Shown here: positions 25,830 through 35,460 of the stretch, one piece after another
Layout of the letters: each line of letters opens with the position of its first letter
Position numbering within the stretch: position 1 is the stretch's first letter
Assembly (NCBI RefSeq): GCF_019793435.1
Contig: NZ_JAILYH010000025.1
Span: 1 to 64,000, forward strand
DNA length: 64,000 nucleotides
From: Rhizobium redzepovicii
GTDB lineage: Bacteria > Pseudomonadota > Alphaproteobacteria > Rhizobiales > Rhizobiaceae
Direction of reading: 5' to 3'
The notes under the pieces: generated by a model
The model's input: only the letters and a program-made list of their open reading frames with translations
Told to the model about the DNA's origin: nothing
Databases searched by the model: none
Position numbers and translations under genes: made by a program

Positions 25830-26104
25830 TTGCGAACGGTCGGTATAATGGATTGGCATAGAAGCGAAGATTTCGCGCCTCTTATGCTTGTAATGAGCGG
25901 TCGGGAAAAGCATAGGCTGATCCGATCACTCCGTGAGGTTGCCGAGGCTCTTGTCGCCGCATGGCTGACCGACGATGGCAAGGAATACATCGCAGCGGTA
26001 AGAACATGTCTCAATGCCATTCAGGGTAACATCCCGGCACAGGACCGCACTCCTTCGCGCTGCGCAGGGAAGCCGGAATTCCCGTGATTGCAGTCGTTCA
26101 CTAA
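25830..26104 (+). pseudogene. DUF982 gene, left copy, 3' frameshift
   Basis: The frame starts at TTG 25830 behind GAGGAG, or at ATG 25848. It carries the DUF982 body (WHRSEDFAPLMLVMSG, VAEALVAAWLTDDGKEYI). Near 26045 it leaves the frame of the right copy and stops early, at 26087; the expected C terminus REAGIPVIAVVH is found in the next frame up to 26104. The last 20 residues are thus replaced. Confidence 0.75.
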
Positions 26105-26178
26105 CGGAACGCCTTGCCGGCTGCCGGCGCCAGTGTTGGCCGCAGGAGCTCTTCAATTCGGCACGGCACCTCAAGCTT

Positions 26179-26562
26179 TCAGTGGAAGGTGGGCCGGCTC
26201 GCGACGCGATACGCTCCTGGACGAGCGTTCTTGGCTGCCATCCACAACGCGTCCACTATTCTTTCGGGGCTCGCCGGTTTGGTGACGACAGCTCGGCCCT
26301 CCAGGTTCTCGATGAGACCGGGTTTCACGGCGAAATACACCGCCCCAAGTCCGAACCCGGAAAAGAGGGCGCGGGCAATCGACGGCCCGGTGATACCATC
26401 CCCCAGCCTGACGTCGATGATGGCGATGTCTGCTTCGAAGCCGAGCTCCAGAGCCTCCGACATATTCCCCGCGATGCCGGTGACTTCGAATCCCGCGTCG
26501 ATCGCTACGTCCTTAATCACCAGAGCGATCCCCGGTTCGTCTTCGACGATTAGCAGGCGCAT
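26179..26562 (-). CDS. Single-domain response regulator
   Basis: The 127-aa receiver has the acidic pocket (LLIVEDEPGIA), the phospho-acceptor strand IAIIDVRLGDG and the C-terminal lysine in VVTKPAS, with no output domain. Such receivers in alphaproteobacteria often feed the general stress pathway or act as phosphate sinks. The ATG at 26562 has TGGAG upstream, and an EcfG-type promoter gives a leader of about 55 nt. Confidence 0.88.
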   Translation of the reverse strand: MRLLIVEDEPGIALVIKDVAIDAGFEVTGIAGNMSEALELGFEADIAIIDVRLGDGITGPSIARALFSGFGLGAVYFAVKPGLIENLEGRAVVTKPASPERIVDALWMAAKNARPGAYRVASRPTFH

Positions 26563-26622
26563 GTTTCGTCTCCAGGGCGGCTACAAAATCGGTGCGGCGC
26601 TCTCTGGCGTCGCCAATCGAAA

Positions 26623-26647
26623 AACACTCCCCGCCACAAGCGGTTCC
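26623..26647 (-). promoter_or_regulatory. EcfG-type promoter for the receiver gene
   Basis: Minus strand GGAAC (26647-26643), 16-nt spacer, TGTT (26626-26623). Confidence 0.6.
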
Positions 26648-27121
26648 ACGTGCAGGACCTGAGTCTCAAGCATCCCCGACTAAGGTCCGAGATCAATTAT
26701 GCCTCACCGAGATCGCGCGCCCGCGCTTGCCCGCGATCCGCATGAACGGTGCCCGAGGACCAGATCTTGATGCTGGGCCTTCCAGTTCTTCGCCAAAGTG
26801 CCGGACTGACATATCCCCTTCCACGAAAGAAGAGGGTCTACGCCTGACCAAAGTCCGTATGCGCCGCAAAACAAAGAACCCGCACCGCGGGGCAAATTTC
26901 AGGATGAACGTGAGAAGGGGGTCGCTGTGTTCAGCGTTCTCCACGTCCGCACCCCAACTTGCTCGCCGTGATAAGGTTCCAAAAATATATAATAAGTATT
27001 CCTCTTAATTTGCCGTCTGATGGTTTGACTTCTGTCCACTTAAGGCGCGCTGTGTCTCTCGTATTACGGGCCAAAGATACGTCTTAATACAAGCCTAATG
27101 CCCAGGAAAGAGGATGATTAG
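26648..27121. other. Region without a convincing gene
   Basis: A minus-strand frame from an ATG near 26811 with AAGGGGAT upstream encodes about 39 residues ending MRIAGKRGRAISVRHN. It could be a remnant; no family is assigned. The right part is AT-rich and may hold the promoter of the next small gene. Confidence 0.35.
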
Positions 27122-27274
27122 ATGCTGATTACCTCCGCAAGTCGCTTCCAGTCGGAAAAAATTATTCGCGCCGTCTGCGACTACCCCCTCAAGTCCTTTG
27201 CGATGAAGACAGCGGCATTGGCAGGAATGGCAGTCTCAATAGCCATAGTCATCCACATGCTTATCGGCGCCTAA
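27122..27274 (+). CDS. Small membrane protein, 50 aa
   Basis: The frame starts MLITSASRFQSEKIIRAV and ends in a hydrophobic helix (MKTAALAGMAVSIAIVIHML). It has GAGG 9-10 bases upstream of the ATG. It is probably a single-pass inner-membrane microprotein and lies 33 bases before a DUF2934 gene on the same strand, so the two may be co-transcribed. Confidence 0.55.
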   Translation: MLITSASRFQSEKIIRAVCDYPLKSFAMKTAALAGMAVSIAIVIHMLIGA

Positions 27275-27307
27275 GACGCGCTTCGCCATATCCAAGGAGA
27301 CACGACT

Positions 27308-27490
27308 ATGCAATTCAACGATGAAGAGCAGCTACGCCGTCACGCATACGCAATTTGGGAACGTCAAGGTTGCCCCGAGGGGAAGGACGCCGAGATCTGG
27401 GATCTGGCCGTGAAGGAGATGGACGGCCAGCAAGCTCCGCAATCTCGGAATGCGCCTTCTTCCGCCCAACTGGACCATCAGACACATTAG
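27308..27490 (+). CDS. DUF2934 small protein
   Basis: The 60-aa protein has the DUF2934 helix-turn-helix-like core (LRRHAYAIWERQGCPEGKD, AEIWDLAVKEMDG). The family is widespread in rhizobia, often stress-linked, with unknown function. AAGGAG lies ten bases before the ATG. A second DUF2934 domain occurs fused to a receiver at 37557-37889. Confidence 0.82.
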   Translation: MQFNDEEQLRRHAYAIWERQGCPEGKDAEIWDLAVKEMDGQQAPQSRNAPSSAQLDHQTH

Positions 27491-27700
27491 AGGATCGCGG
27501 CCATAACGATCCACGGCGATCCGGCGCACCAGTCGTTTCGACGCTTCGGACTCCATCTCATGGCTAGGCCCTCCTGAAACAGCGTCTTACCGACTTCTTC
27601 ACCATTTGATCGGTAGATGTTGACGAGCGGCCGGTGCGTTTGTCTCTTGTCCACCGCGCCGCTCCCCTGAACCCGCAAGCCTTTCTGCCCAGCCGCTGCT
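27490..27700 (-). pseudogene. Thermonuclease (SNase) family C-terminal fragment A
   Basis: The minus strand encodes DKRQTHRPLVNIYRSNGEEV and GKTLFQEGLAMRWSPKRRND, the last third of a staphylococcal-nuclease-fold protein. Upstream residues are out of frame and the catalytic Arg/Glu region is not seen. A second fragment of the same family lies at 40225-40395. Confidence 0.65.
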
Positions 27701-28112
27701 CGGTGGCGTCGAAACGCCGATCTGCAGCTGGCCGCGCCGTCGAGATCCCGCACGATTACAGCATGTCGAAGGCCGCGATAACGATGCTGTCAAAGGTAGT
27801 CCCGGCGTCGAACTGGCTCGCGACGATATCGGTCAGACCTCCTCGAGGCCGACGCCACCTAGATTTGGTAGTCCAACAGGCACGTAGAAATAAAGGGGTG
27901 GAGCACGGTCCGGGCGACATACCGGAACGCGGTGATCCGGATGGTGCTCGCTGGCTTGTTGGGTAGGTTGTAAAGGCACGACTTGCGTGGTGAATTTCTG
28001 CCGCTTGTTAACTTCGCGACTGCCAAACGGTGATGCATGCAGCCGAACTGGAAGTATTTCGTCGCAATTCCCGTTTCAGGCTCTACCTCTACCTTCAGAA
28101 GGAGCATTGAAC
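27701..28112. other. Region without a convincing gene
   Basis: A minus-strand tail ending DIVASQFDAGTTFDSIVI near 27765 looks like the C terminus of a lost protein. Otherwise nothing is recognised. Confidence 0.3.
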
Positions 28113-28361
28113 GTGAAAAATCTGAGAGAGTTTGCTTCAAGCACGAATGGTGATCAGTGGTTTCTTGGCGTCGACGCTGCCACCAACAGAGAGGTAGTCG
28201 TTCACCGCGGCAATCCCTCGTCAGGTGGCAATGAAACTACGATTCCGGTGAATTCATTTTTGAATCAGCGCCCGTTTGGCCCGGAGCATCGGGCTTTGGA
28301 CTCGTTGCTTGCAGAGCGAAGAGCATCCGGGAGCGAAGAAACCCCTGCCAAACTGGTCTAA
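28113..28361 (+). CDS. Hypothetical protein, 82 aa
   Basis: It starts at GTG 28113 with AAGGAG eight bases upstream. The sequence (VKNLREFASSTNGDQWFLG, VDAATNREVVVHRGNPSSG) looks like a compact soluble protein; no family is recognised. The good start signal and regular composition support a real gene. Confidence 0.6.
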   Translation: MKNLREFASSTNGDQWFLGVDAATNREVVVHRGNPSSGGNETTIPVNSFLNQRPFGPEHRALDSLLAERRASGSEETPAKLV

Positions 28362-28479
28362 GCCGTTGGCAAGAATGACATCAAAAGCCCCGCCTTCTCT
28401 GGTGAAGTCGAGGAAGGCTTCTCGACAGCAAATAGCTGCCTCAGAGCCAAATTTGCACGTCAGAACACAGACACCGCAC

Positions 28480-28835
28480 GGTAGCGCCCATGATCTTCGT
28501 TGGCTCGATCCGTTGGACACAGATAGCGTGCCGCGCACGGCGGTCAGATCGTTTGCCGCCCAGAAAGCAGCTCGATCGACAGGCGGAAGAAGATCGGCCC
28601 GTCCAGAGGCTCAACCGAGCTCCTCGGTGTGGAAACTGGCCAGGGGGTTTGCCCGAAGCCGATCTATCTTCAGGCCAGGCATGGAAACATAAACAGCCTG
28701 CGTTCTTCATATGCGTGGTGAATCGGAACGATATAGGGATATTGTTCGCTGCATGCCACGGCGAAAAGTGTGTTGGCAATGAATTCGAGGCAGTCATCAT
28801 CGCTCATCTCCCGCAGTTGCTTGCTAGCCTCCGAT
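28480..28835 (-). pseudogene. Pyridoxamine-phosphate-oxidase-fold flavin protein, frameshifted
   Basis: The N-terminal part (SDDDCLEFIANTLFAVACSE, YPYIVPIHHAYEERRLFMF) is a typical PPOX/FMN split-barrel start. After the seventh strand the frame breaks; GLKIDRLRANPLASFHTEE follows in another frame. It begins just inside the 3' end of the DUF1003 gene on the same strand. Confidence 0.7.
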
Positions 28836-29444
28836 GCCTGATACGCTCACTCCTTGCTGATCCGGCCGGCCGAGCATCAATTTCGTCAGAAGTGCGATCT
28901 GCTCCTGCTGCTGGGCGACGAGCGATTTCAGTTCAGTATTTCTAAGCTCGTCGAGCTTGTCATGCAGCGCCATAATTTCGATCTCAGCCTTCAAATTGAC
29001 CTCGTAGTCGTGCGCGGCATCCACCCGGTCTTTGGCGGCATGCCTATTTTGGCTCATCATGATGACCGGCGCCTGCACAGCTGCCAGCATAGAAAGGATG
29101 AGATTGAGGAATATGAAGGGATAGGGATCAAAGGCGCGCGTTGCGGCCAACAGATTGCCGGCAACCCAAACCGCAAGGACGATCCCGAAAAGGATGATGA
29201 AGGTCCAAGAACCGCCGAATTCCGCCACCTTGTCGGCCAGCCGCTGCGACGATGTCAGCTTTGAATCGAATGACTGATTGGAATCGTGGGCAATCGCGTG
29301 CCGGGAGATCAGGCGCCGGAAGACTGCCCGTTCCCGCTCGGTTAAGAGCTCGAAGGGTTTGCCGAGATACCTGTTCGCGCCGGATTCAATGGATGCGTCG
29401 CCAATCTCAGCACCAGCTACTTCAGTATCATTTCCGGTCGACAT
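28824..29444 (-). CDS. DUF1003 membrane protein
   Basis: The 206-aa protein carries the DUF1003 signature: two membrane helices (SWTFIILFGIVLAVWVAG and FIFLNLILSMLAAVQAPVI) followed by SQNRHAAKDRVDAAHDYEV and a coiled coil rich in Glu/Leu/Gln. It is an inner-membrane protein of unknown role. GGGAG stands seven bases before the ATG. No EcfG consensus is visible in front. Confidence 0.9.
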   Translation of the reverse strand: MSTGNDTEVAGAEIGDASIESGANRYLGKPFELLTERERAVFRRLISRHAIAHDSNQSFDSKLTSSQRLADKVAEFGGSWTFIILFGIVLAVWVAGNLLAATRAFDPYPFIFLNLILSMLAAVQAPVIMMSQNRHAAKDRVDAAHDYEVNLKAEIEIMALHDKLDELRNTELKSLVAQQQEQIALLTKLMLGRPDQQGVSVSGIGG

Positions 29445-29518
29445 GATAGTCTCCCGCCGGATACACCGGCCGCCTTAGCGACCCCACGAAGTCGCCCATC
29501 AAATTTAACATCTCGATA

Positions 29519-29758
29519 TCATTGCGCATTCACATCAAAGAAGTCTTCCACCTGCTTCAGCCGGTACATGGCCCGCCTCTTGCGATCATAGAGCCTGCCC
29601 AGCAACGCACACTCCACAGCTAACGGTCCGCCGAGGACGCGGAGCCTGCTCAAGGTTATTTCCTGCCTGTTGACCCGCTGCTCTGCCTTCATGGCGCGGT
29701 GCCTTGCAAACCTCAGGTCCTTTTTCTTGTATCGCGGTGATTGCATCGTTCTCGCCAA
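29519..29758 (-). CDS. Small basic hypothetical protein
   Basis: The 79-aa, strongly basic helical product (RYKKKDLRFARHRAMKAEQ, LYDRKRRAMYRLKQVEDFF) has no recognised family. The start may be TTG 29758 or ATG 29746, the latter behind GGCGAGAACG. It precedes DUF1003 on the same strand by 74 bases. Confidence 0.5.
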   Translation of the reverse strand: MARTMQSPRYKKKDLRFARHRAMKAEQRVNRQEITLSRLRVLGGPLAVECALLGRLYDRKRRAMYRLKQVEDFFDVNAQ

Positions 29759-30285
29759 TCGTTGTCGTCATCGCGCTTGGCCGATGAACGTGTCTGCGCT
29801 CTTGCGGGACATGTGGCCGCAGGTAAAGTCCTAACAACCACCAAGAATAGCACAATTTCCGCTGCCACTCGGAACGAAATAAATTATTCAACGAAGAGCC
29901 GCTATCGGTGCACGATTTCATGCAAAGTCAGACTCAATTAAATCCCCTCAGATAGGAGTAGTCCGTCTTGGCAGGTCGTCATCATGATCGCGTAGGCGGG
30001 GCAAGTGAGAAGCGGCATGGCGCGTTTCGCCAAGCGCTTTGCGTCAAATTTTCACGGGCCGGTCCCGATTTTCTTTTCCTTACCCGCGGGCACCCCTCGT
30101 GCTCCCATATTGTGCTTTATCCAAGGCAAACTGTGCCAGGCACCCTTCTGGGCCACCGGTCACGGGCGAGAGGCGCGAGGTCTGTCTCGGCTCGTTCGGC
30201 TACGACAAACCAGGTCGGCGGCCGCGATGATACGGGGGGCCGCGAAATGAATCCCATTGTCGCCGACTGGGTGATATAGTCTCTC
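29759..30285. other. Region without a convincing gene
   Basis: A plus-strand frame at 30005-30250 has a poor start and Arg-rich composition and is probably not coding. A GGAAC box at about 29871 lacks the second promoter element. Confidence 0.35.
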
Positions 30286-30501
30286 ATGACCTATTCCCCG
30301 AAGGATTTGGAACTCGCCCGCCGGCAAGTGATTGTCGACCGACAGATGATTTGCGCTCAGCAGGGCCAGATCGACGGAATGCTGGCGCGTGGCGAGCCTG
30401 CCGGGCTGGCCAGGGAAAGGCTGCTCAAGTTGACCGAGGACTTGCGCAACCACTGCTTCCATCAGGATCTGATCCAGGCTTCGATCCGATCAGAGCGCTG
30501 A
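30286..30501 (+). CDS. Hypothetical protein, 71 aa
   Basis: A helical protein (DLELARRQVIVDRQMICAQ, LARERLLKLTEDLRNHCF) resembling small rhizobial proteins of unknown function. The ATG lacks a strong ribosome-binding site. Confidence 0.5.
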   Translation: MTYSPKDLELARRQVIVDRQMICAQQGQIDGMLARGEPAGLARERLLKLTEDLRNHCFHQDLIQASIRSER

Positions 30502-30535
30502 TCCACCGCCGCGCACGCGGTGACGGTCTGCCGGT

Positions 30536-30892
30536 CTAATCCTTGTTCACTCGCCGGCTTTGCTCCTCGGCTTCGCGGGTGGTGATCTTCCTGCGGTGAT
30601 CGGTCCGCGCCTGCTCGAGTTCTCCCATTGTAGGAAGATCCCGGACAGCCAGACTCTTATCATCGGCCTCAGTTGTTCGGCGCTTTGTGAACCGATGCAG
30701 CGGGTTCTTTGCTTCACGCGGGTCCCGAACCGCACGCGCTTCCTCGGGCGGCATGGCGAGGTCCATGCGTGCCGTGACGGCATGGGCGATCAATTCCTTC
30801 GCGGAGGGATTGCCGTCCGGACGCGTGCCGTTAGCGCCGAAGTCGTGGCGGTCACTGGCAGTAAGGGGCTTGGCGTTGTTATGTCTCGACAT
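30536..30892 (-). CDS. Hypothetical protein, 118 aa
   Basis: The hydrophilic product (MSRHNNAKPLTASDRHDFG, ELIAHAVTARMDLAMPPEE) is rich in charged residues and predicted to be soluble. GAGG lies seven bases before the ATG. No family is recognised. It converges with the 71-aa gene. Confidence 0.55.
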   Translation of the reverse strand: MSRHNNAKPLTASDRHDFGANGTRPDGNPSAKELIAHAVTARMDLAMPPEEARAVRDPREAKNPLHRFTKRRTTEADDKSLAVRDLPTMGELEQARTDHRRKITTREAEEQSRRVNKD

Positions 30893-31229
30893 TTGAATGC
30901 CTCTTTTTTCATGAAGTCATGAGCTGCCGTTCGCAGGGGATGCGCTATCGCGGCCGGCCTCCTGCTTGCCGAATAGGCTTGCGAAGGTTGTGTATATTTC
31001 TGCAAAATCCGATCTTTTGACCTTGCGGTATCATGTATTTCAGGAAAGTAACGCAATAAAAAGGCCACGACGCCTTTATCATGCGGCTGGATTAATTTAA
31101 TTTTCGCCGATAATATTTCATATTGACCAATAAATCGGAATGAAGCCTATCATTCTAGGATCTCGTCTCGGTTGTGACGCAATTGGGGCGTCGGAGTCTC
31201 CTACCTTCGTTTGCCCTGTAGCACTCGTC
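30893..31229. other. AT-richer intergenic region
   Basis: Contains the likely promoter of the 118-aa gene and an AT-rich stretch at 31060-31150; no gene is seen. Confidence 0.35.
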
Positions 31230-31722
31230 TGGCGGGGCCTTTAGGACCATCCTCGCTTCTGATTCCGCCGTCACAAAATCGTCGATGGGAGTCACGGGGG
31301 GCGGAGTGATGGCGGTAGCCCTTGCGCGCGGATGACGCAGAGCCAGGTGTCGTTGCTGATGGGAAGCATCAGCCGCTGTGCAACCGCGCCGCCGGCCGCC
31401 TACTACATGCTCGAGGCGCCAGGTTCGTCTGGCATAGGGCGACAACAGATCGCAAACCTTTAGCGAATATTTACCTGCCGCAGACCACGGCATCATAAGC
31501 GACTTCGTGTCTCCACGAGGAACTTGACGCGTTTCCCAGAGAGAGGAAAATCCGCGACTTGGCGGCGCGACTTTGACCCGTTGTTGACATTCTCCTAGAT
31601 GCCGGACACGCCGTAGCGCCGGCACGTGAAAGCAAGATGCGAATCTTGTCGTCAGTGTGGGTGTTGCGTTCGGCGATGAAGCCTGCCGGTACCAAATCAG
31701 AGAGCCGATACCTAGTGTTCAT
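31230..31722 (-). pseudogene. ISL3-family transposase, 5' remnant
   Basis: The N terminus is clear (RYRLSDLVPAGFIAERNTH, RILLSRAGATACPA) and later blocks (LLSPYARRTWRLEHVV, RATAITPPPVTPIDDF) appear in other frames. Several frameshifts and loss of the whole catalytic C-terminal half make it inactive. No terminal repeats were found. Confidence 0.7.
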
Positions 31723-31838
31723 CGTGCTGATTTCTTTGTGAACCGGGGAGCCTCGTTACAACTGCATCAAACTGAATAGAGCGAAACTGCCGTCAAAAAC
31801 CAGCCCCGGCCATTGGCGACTTGGCGCGCGCTGCGCAG

Positions 31839-32419
31839 TCATCCAAACCAAGCCACGCGCTGGACGAACCAGAGCGCTGAAAGCGTTCCGATCAGATATG
31901 CGAGCCACAACCGCAGGCGTGAGAAGTCGAAGACCAGCAGCAGCCTCATGCTGGCCATTGCCAGGAGCGCGATGGCGACGAACACAAGCTGCCCTCCCTC
32001 AACGCCAAGATTAAAGGCCAACAACGCGATCGGGACCTCCTTCTGCGGCAAACCGATCTCGCGCAGCGCACCGCCAAATCCGAAACCATGCAGCAGGCCA
32101 AACAGAAAGCTGATCGCCCACGGATAGCGGCGGGAAAGACTGGTCCCGCCTTGACCCGAACGGATGATCTCACGGTTCGGCGTGGACAGGAGGTTGATGC
32201 GAGAGTCCGACATCCCTGTCTGCTCGACGAGTTTTGCCGTGTCGTCCGTGGAACCGTCATTGACGACGATAATCTCCAAGGCGGTGTAGGTCTGGCGCAT
32301 AGCGGACCGAAGCGTGCGCTCAATATAGTGGAAGCGTTGAAGGCCGGGATGACCACTGAGACCAAAGGCTGGTCAGAAATAAGGGCTCTTCGTCGATCGT
32401 CATCTGTAACTGAAATCAT
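31839..32419 (-). pseudogene. Chimera: glycosyltransferase family 2 N terminus joined to HupE/UreJ membrane domain
   Basis: From the ATG at 32419 the frame reads VSVVIPAFNAS, a GT2 start, then loses one base near 32340 and resumes as LEIIVVNDGSTDDTAKLVE. After NLLSTPNR it changes, in frame, to AISFLFGLLHGFGFGGALRE and GVEGGQLVFVAIALLA, the C-terminal transmembrane half of HupE/UreJ proteins. The stretch 32300-31839 is one uninterrupted frame crossing two unrelated families, so an illegitimate recombination created it. Confidence 0.75.
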
Positions 32420-32726
32420 TGCAGATCTCTCGCCACGTCAACCAGATGAAGGGACTGCGTTAGTGCTTTCTGCCGTTCTCCTACATTTAGTTCGGAGCGG
32501 GCAAAGCCCAGCCGCCGACAATGTCGGAAGATCTCCTTTAAGATGCCTACATTCTAACTTCGTTGTGCGGGCGCAAACGGACTTTGGTCTGAGATAGACC
32601 CTCTCCTTTCGTAGGATGGGTAGGTATGTCAGCCGCCGCCGAAAGACAGAAAGGAAGTGCTAACCAATCCCCTTCCGCGTGCTTTAACGATCGCTGTTTT
32701 ACGGTCTGTGAACATAGAAGGACGTA
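32420..32726. other. Intergenic region, nothing recognised
   Basis: About 300 bases separating the chimera from the GGDEF/EAL gene; presumably holds the promoter of the latter, but no consensus is evident. Confidence 0.35.
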
Positions 32727-34907
32727 ATGCAGATGAACTGGCAGGCGCGGTCGCAGTGGGTTTTAAAATGGGTTCTCCCGGCAGCCACGTCATTGATCAT
32801 CGGGTGCGTTCTTTTTGGTACCCTCCAATGGGCCGCAGGGCAGACCGATATGGTTGCGGAGGCTCGCCAGCGGGATCTCGTCAAACTGATCGTCTCGAAG
32901 ATGCAGGCTAGCGTTGCTCATGATCAGGAAAGCGCGACAGTCTGGGACGACGCTGTTCGAAAAACCGACGCGCGGGATCTGGAATGGCTTCGCTCGAACC
33001 TCGGCGAATGGATGCATACCTACTTCGGGCATGACGCGGCCATCGTACTTTCGGCCGACCATGGCCGGATCTACGAGTTCATTGCGCCCTCGGACAACGC
33101 TTTGACGCTGGGTGATCTCCGCCTCGCTTATGAGCCGTTGGTGAATGCTTTGCAGAAACGACTTGCTGCTGGCGACGCTGAAGGGGTCACGGACCGGGTT
33201 CTCTCGATCGGCGAAAGCGACCTTACATATGTAGGGCGGCGACCGGCGATTGTGAGCGTCAAGCCAATCGTCTCGGACACGGGCGATATCGAGCAACCGC
33301 CGGGGCAGCAAAATCTCCATGTCGCTGTAAGGTTCATCGATCGAAGTTTCGTATCCGAGATCGGAGCGGACTACCAGTTTGCCGAAATGCAGTTTTCGGA
33401 TGACGCTCCTACGGACGCTGAGCACTCATTCGTTCCGTTGAAGTCTCGTGCGGGCGGCGCTATCGGCTACTTCACCTGGCGCTCATTTCGTCCTGGTGCG
33501 AACGTGATGGAAGCGACCCTGCCGGCGGTCGGTCTGGCCGCCGTTGCCATCTTCGTCGCGGCAAACATGTTCGGGCGTGCGATATGGAGACGTTCAGCAC
33601 GTCTTGCCTCGAGTCGTGAGGAACTCCAGCGACTGGCTTCGCGCGATCCGCTGACTGGCCTTTCCAACCGCGCTCATTTCAGCACCGAACTCGCCGCCCG
33701 GCTTGGGGCGGCCTCCCAGAACCAGTGTCACTGCGTGCTGTTCATCGACCTCGACCGGTTCAAAGCGGTCAACGATACTTTCGGGCACCCGACGGGGGAC
33801 AAGCTCATCTCACTCGTGGCCCATCGCATGAATGAGATCATGCCGGCGGCGCTCATCGGCCGCATCGGGGGTGATGAATTCACCGTCCTGCTCGAAGAAG
33901 CCGACGGTCAAGTGGTCGACGCGGCTTGCGCACGGATCGTACAGCGTCTGCGAGATCCTTTCGAGATCGATGGCGCCCACATCGTCGTTGGTGCCAGTGT
34001 CGGCGCTGCGCTTGCCGCCGGCCCCGCGGATCCGTCGGAACTCACCCGTCAGGCCGACATAGCTCTCTATCACGCAAAGGCTGCGGGTCGGAATACCTTT
34101 GCAATATTCGGAGGCCATATGGACGAACTGCTGCGCAGGCGTCGGAAGCTTGAACACGACCTTCGACTGGCGCTCGAGACGAAGTCCCAGATCGAGACCT
34201 TTTATCAGCCAGTATATTCGGCAGAGCACAAGAGCCTGTCATCCATGGAAGCGCTTGCCCGGTGGAGGCATCCTGAAGAAGGTTTCATCGCTCCCGACGT
34301 CTTCATCCCCATTGCCGAGGAAATCGGCCTTATCCAGGAAGTCGGCGCTATCGTGCTCGAAGATGCTTGCAGTGTCATGGCCGACCTTCCTTCTATCTCG
34401 ATGGCAATCAACGCGTCGACGCTGGAACTCTGTTCCGACGGTTATCCCCTTCGTGTCTTGTCCAGATTGGCGAAATGGAACATCGATCCAAAGAGGCTGG
34501 AGATAGAAATCACCGAGTCCTTGGCTTTTGGTGGAGAAGCACACAGCGATCGAAACATTGCTATGCTCCGAAATGCGGGTGTGCGAATCGCCATCGACGA
34601 CTTCGGAACGGGTTACTCGTCCTTCTCGAGAGTGCAGAATGTCATGATCGACAGGATCAAGATCGACAAGTCGTTCATCGATGCGGTGCAAGGAGACAGC
34701 AAGCCGCTCATCGAGGCGATGATCAATATGGCCCGAGCGAAAGGTCTTAAGACCACGGCTGAAGGAGTGGAAACGAACGAACAGAGCGACGCTCTAGTGG
34801 CCCTTGGGTGCGACAGCCTCCAAGGTTTCCTAATCTCCCGGCCTCTTGCCCGCGCAGCCATCATCGATTTGTTCAACGGAACTGGGAAGCGAACATTCAC
34901 CGCTTGA
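32727..34907 (+). CDS. CHASE4-type sensor GGDEF-EAL cyclic-di-GMP enzyme
   Basis: The 726-aa protein has a membrane helix near residues 15-35, a periplasmic CHASE4-like sensor (about 40-265), a second helix (about 270-290), then GGDEF (motif RIGGDEF near residue 380) and EAL (MEALARW near 508) domains. Both active sites look complete: the EAL domain keeps DDFGTGYSS, KIDKSFI and EGVET. It may make, break or switch between making and breaking c-di-GMP in response to a periplasmic signal. AAGGA precedes the ATG. No I-site RxxD is obvious before GGDEF. Confidence 0.93.
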   Translation: MQMNWQARSQWVLKWVLPAATSLIIGCVLFGTLQWAAGQTDMVAEARQRDLVKLIVSKMQASVAHDQESATVWDDAVRKTDARDLEWLRSNLGEWMHTYFGHDAAIVLSADHGRIYEFIAPSDNALTLGDLRLAYEPLVNALQKRLAAGDAEGVTDRVLSIGESDLTYVGRRPAIVSVKPIVSDTGDIEQPPGQQNLHVAVRFIDRSFVSEIGADYQFAEMQFSDDAPTDAEHSFVPLKSRAGGAIGYFTWRSFRPGANVMEATLPAVGLAAVAIFVAANMFGRAIWRRSARLASSREELQRLASRDPLTGLSNRAHFSTELAARLGAASQNQCHCVLFIDLDRFKAVNDTFGHPTGDKLISLVAHRMNEIMPAALIGRIGGDEFTVLLEEADGQVVDAACARIVQRLRDPFEIDGAHIVVGASVGAALAAGPADPSELTRQADIALYHAKAAGRNTFAIFGGHMDELLRRRRKLEHDLRLALETKSQIETFYQPVYSAEHKSLSSMEALARWRHPEEGFIAPDVFIPIAEEIGLIQEVGAIVLEDACSVMADLPSISMAINASTLELCSDGYPLRVLSRLAKWNIDPKRLEIEITESLAFGGEAHSDRNIAMLRNAGVRIAIDDFGTGYSSFSRVQNVMIDRIKIDKSFIDAVQGDSKPLIEAMINMARAKGLKTTAEGVETNEQSDALVALGCDSLQGFLISRPLARAAIIDLFNGTGKRTFTA

Positions 34908-34925
34908 AGCGGGAAGGGCAATCTG

Positions 34926-35207
34926 TCAGTGGACGACGGCAATCACGGGAATTCCGGCTTCCTCCGCCGCGCGAATGAGCGCGGCACGCGCTGTCTTTGC
35001 GGGGATATTGCCTTGAATGGCATCCAGGCAGGTTTTTACGGCCGCAATTTATTCCTTGCCGTCGTCTGTCGGCCAAGCGGCGACGAGGGCCTCGGCAACC
35101 TCGCCAAGTGATCGGATCAGCTTATGCTTTTCTTGACCACTCATCACGAGCATCAGAGGGGCGAAATCTTCGCTTCTATGCCAGCTCACTATACCGACCG
35201 TTTGCAT
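34926..35207 (-). pseudogene. DUF982 gene, right copy, nonsense mutation
   Basis: The frame starts ATG at 35207 (MQTVGIVSWHRSEDFAPLM) and is interrupted at codon KE-TAA where the left copy has TAC (Tyr). Beyond it the reading frame continues intact (AAVKTCLDAIQGNIPAK, EEAGIPVIAVVH) to 34926. A single base change is therefore the only visible lesion. Confidence 0.8.
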
Positions 35208-35261
35208 TGATGGCGGCCCTTTACTCCCGGGAAGCGACGCCCGACATGATCTACAACGCTT

Positions 35262-35313
35262 CACCAGGGAGGTTCTGACTGGAGACAGCAACATCGCTGA
35301 AACCTCCCTGGTG
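35262..35313. promoter_or_regulatory. Palindromic element between divergent DUF982 and BON genes (right)
   Basis: The same 13-bp inverted arms as at 25724-25774, with 26 bases between them; the spacer is nearly identical to the left copy. Confidence 0.6.
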
Positions 35314-35460
35314 TCCTTTCAACAAGGAAGAGGGAAACCTATGCCACTTACCGTCGGGGGGAAGAGGGACTTAGGTCGCACTGGCAACGCCGCCCCCTGC
35401 TTCTCATATTAGGTCTGAGGTAACATGACGGTCCGTGGAGGGACGGAACAGGAGGACGAT

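Larger units (their letters stand above)
25300..26104. repeat. Inverted segmental duplication, left copy
   Basis: This segment holds a minus-strand BON gene, a 13-bp palindrome pair and a plus-strand DUF982 gene. It is repeated in opposite orientation at 34926-35735 with the same gene order and near-identical protein sequences. The two copies bracket about 8.8 kb. Confidence 0.88.

Noticed and set aside
29868..29895. GGAAC box near 29871
   Set aside because: The element 16 bases on is CGAA, not NGTT, and no gene follows at a fitting distance.
30005..30250. Plus-strand 81-aa frame
   Set aside because: Poor start, Arg-rich composition and no family pattern.
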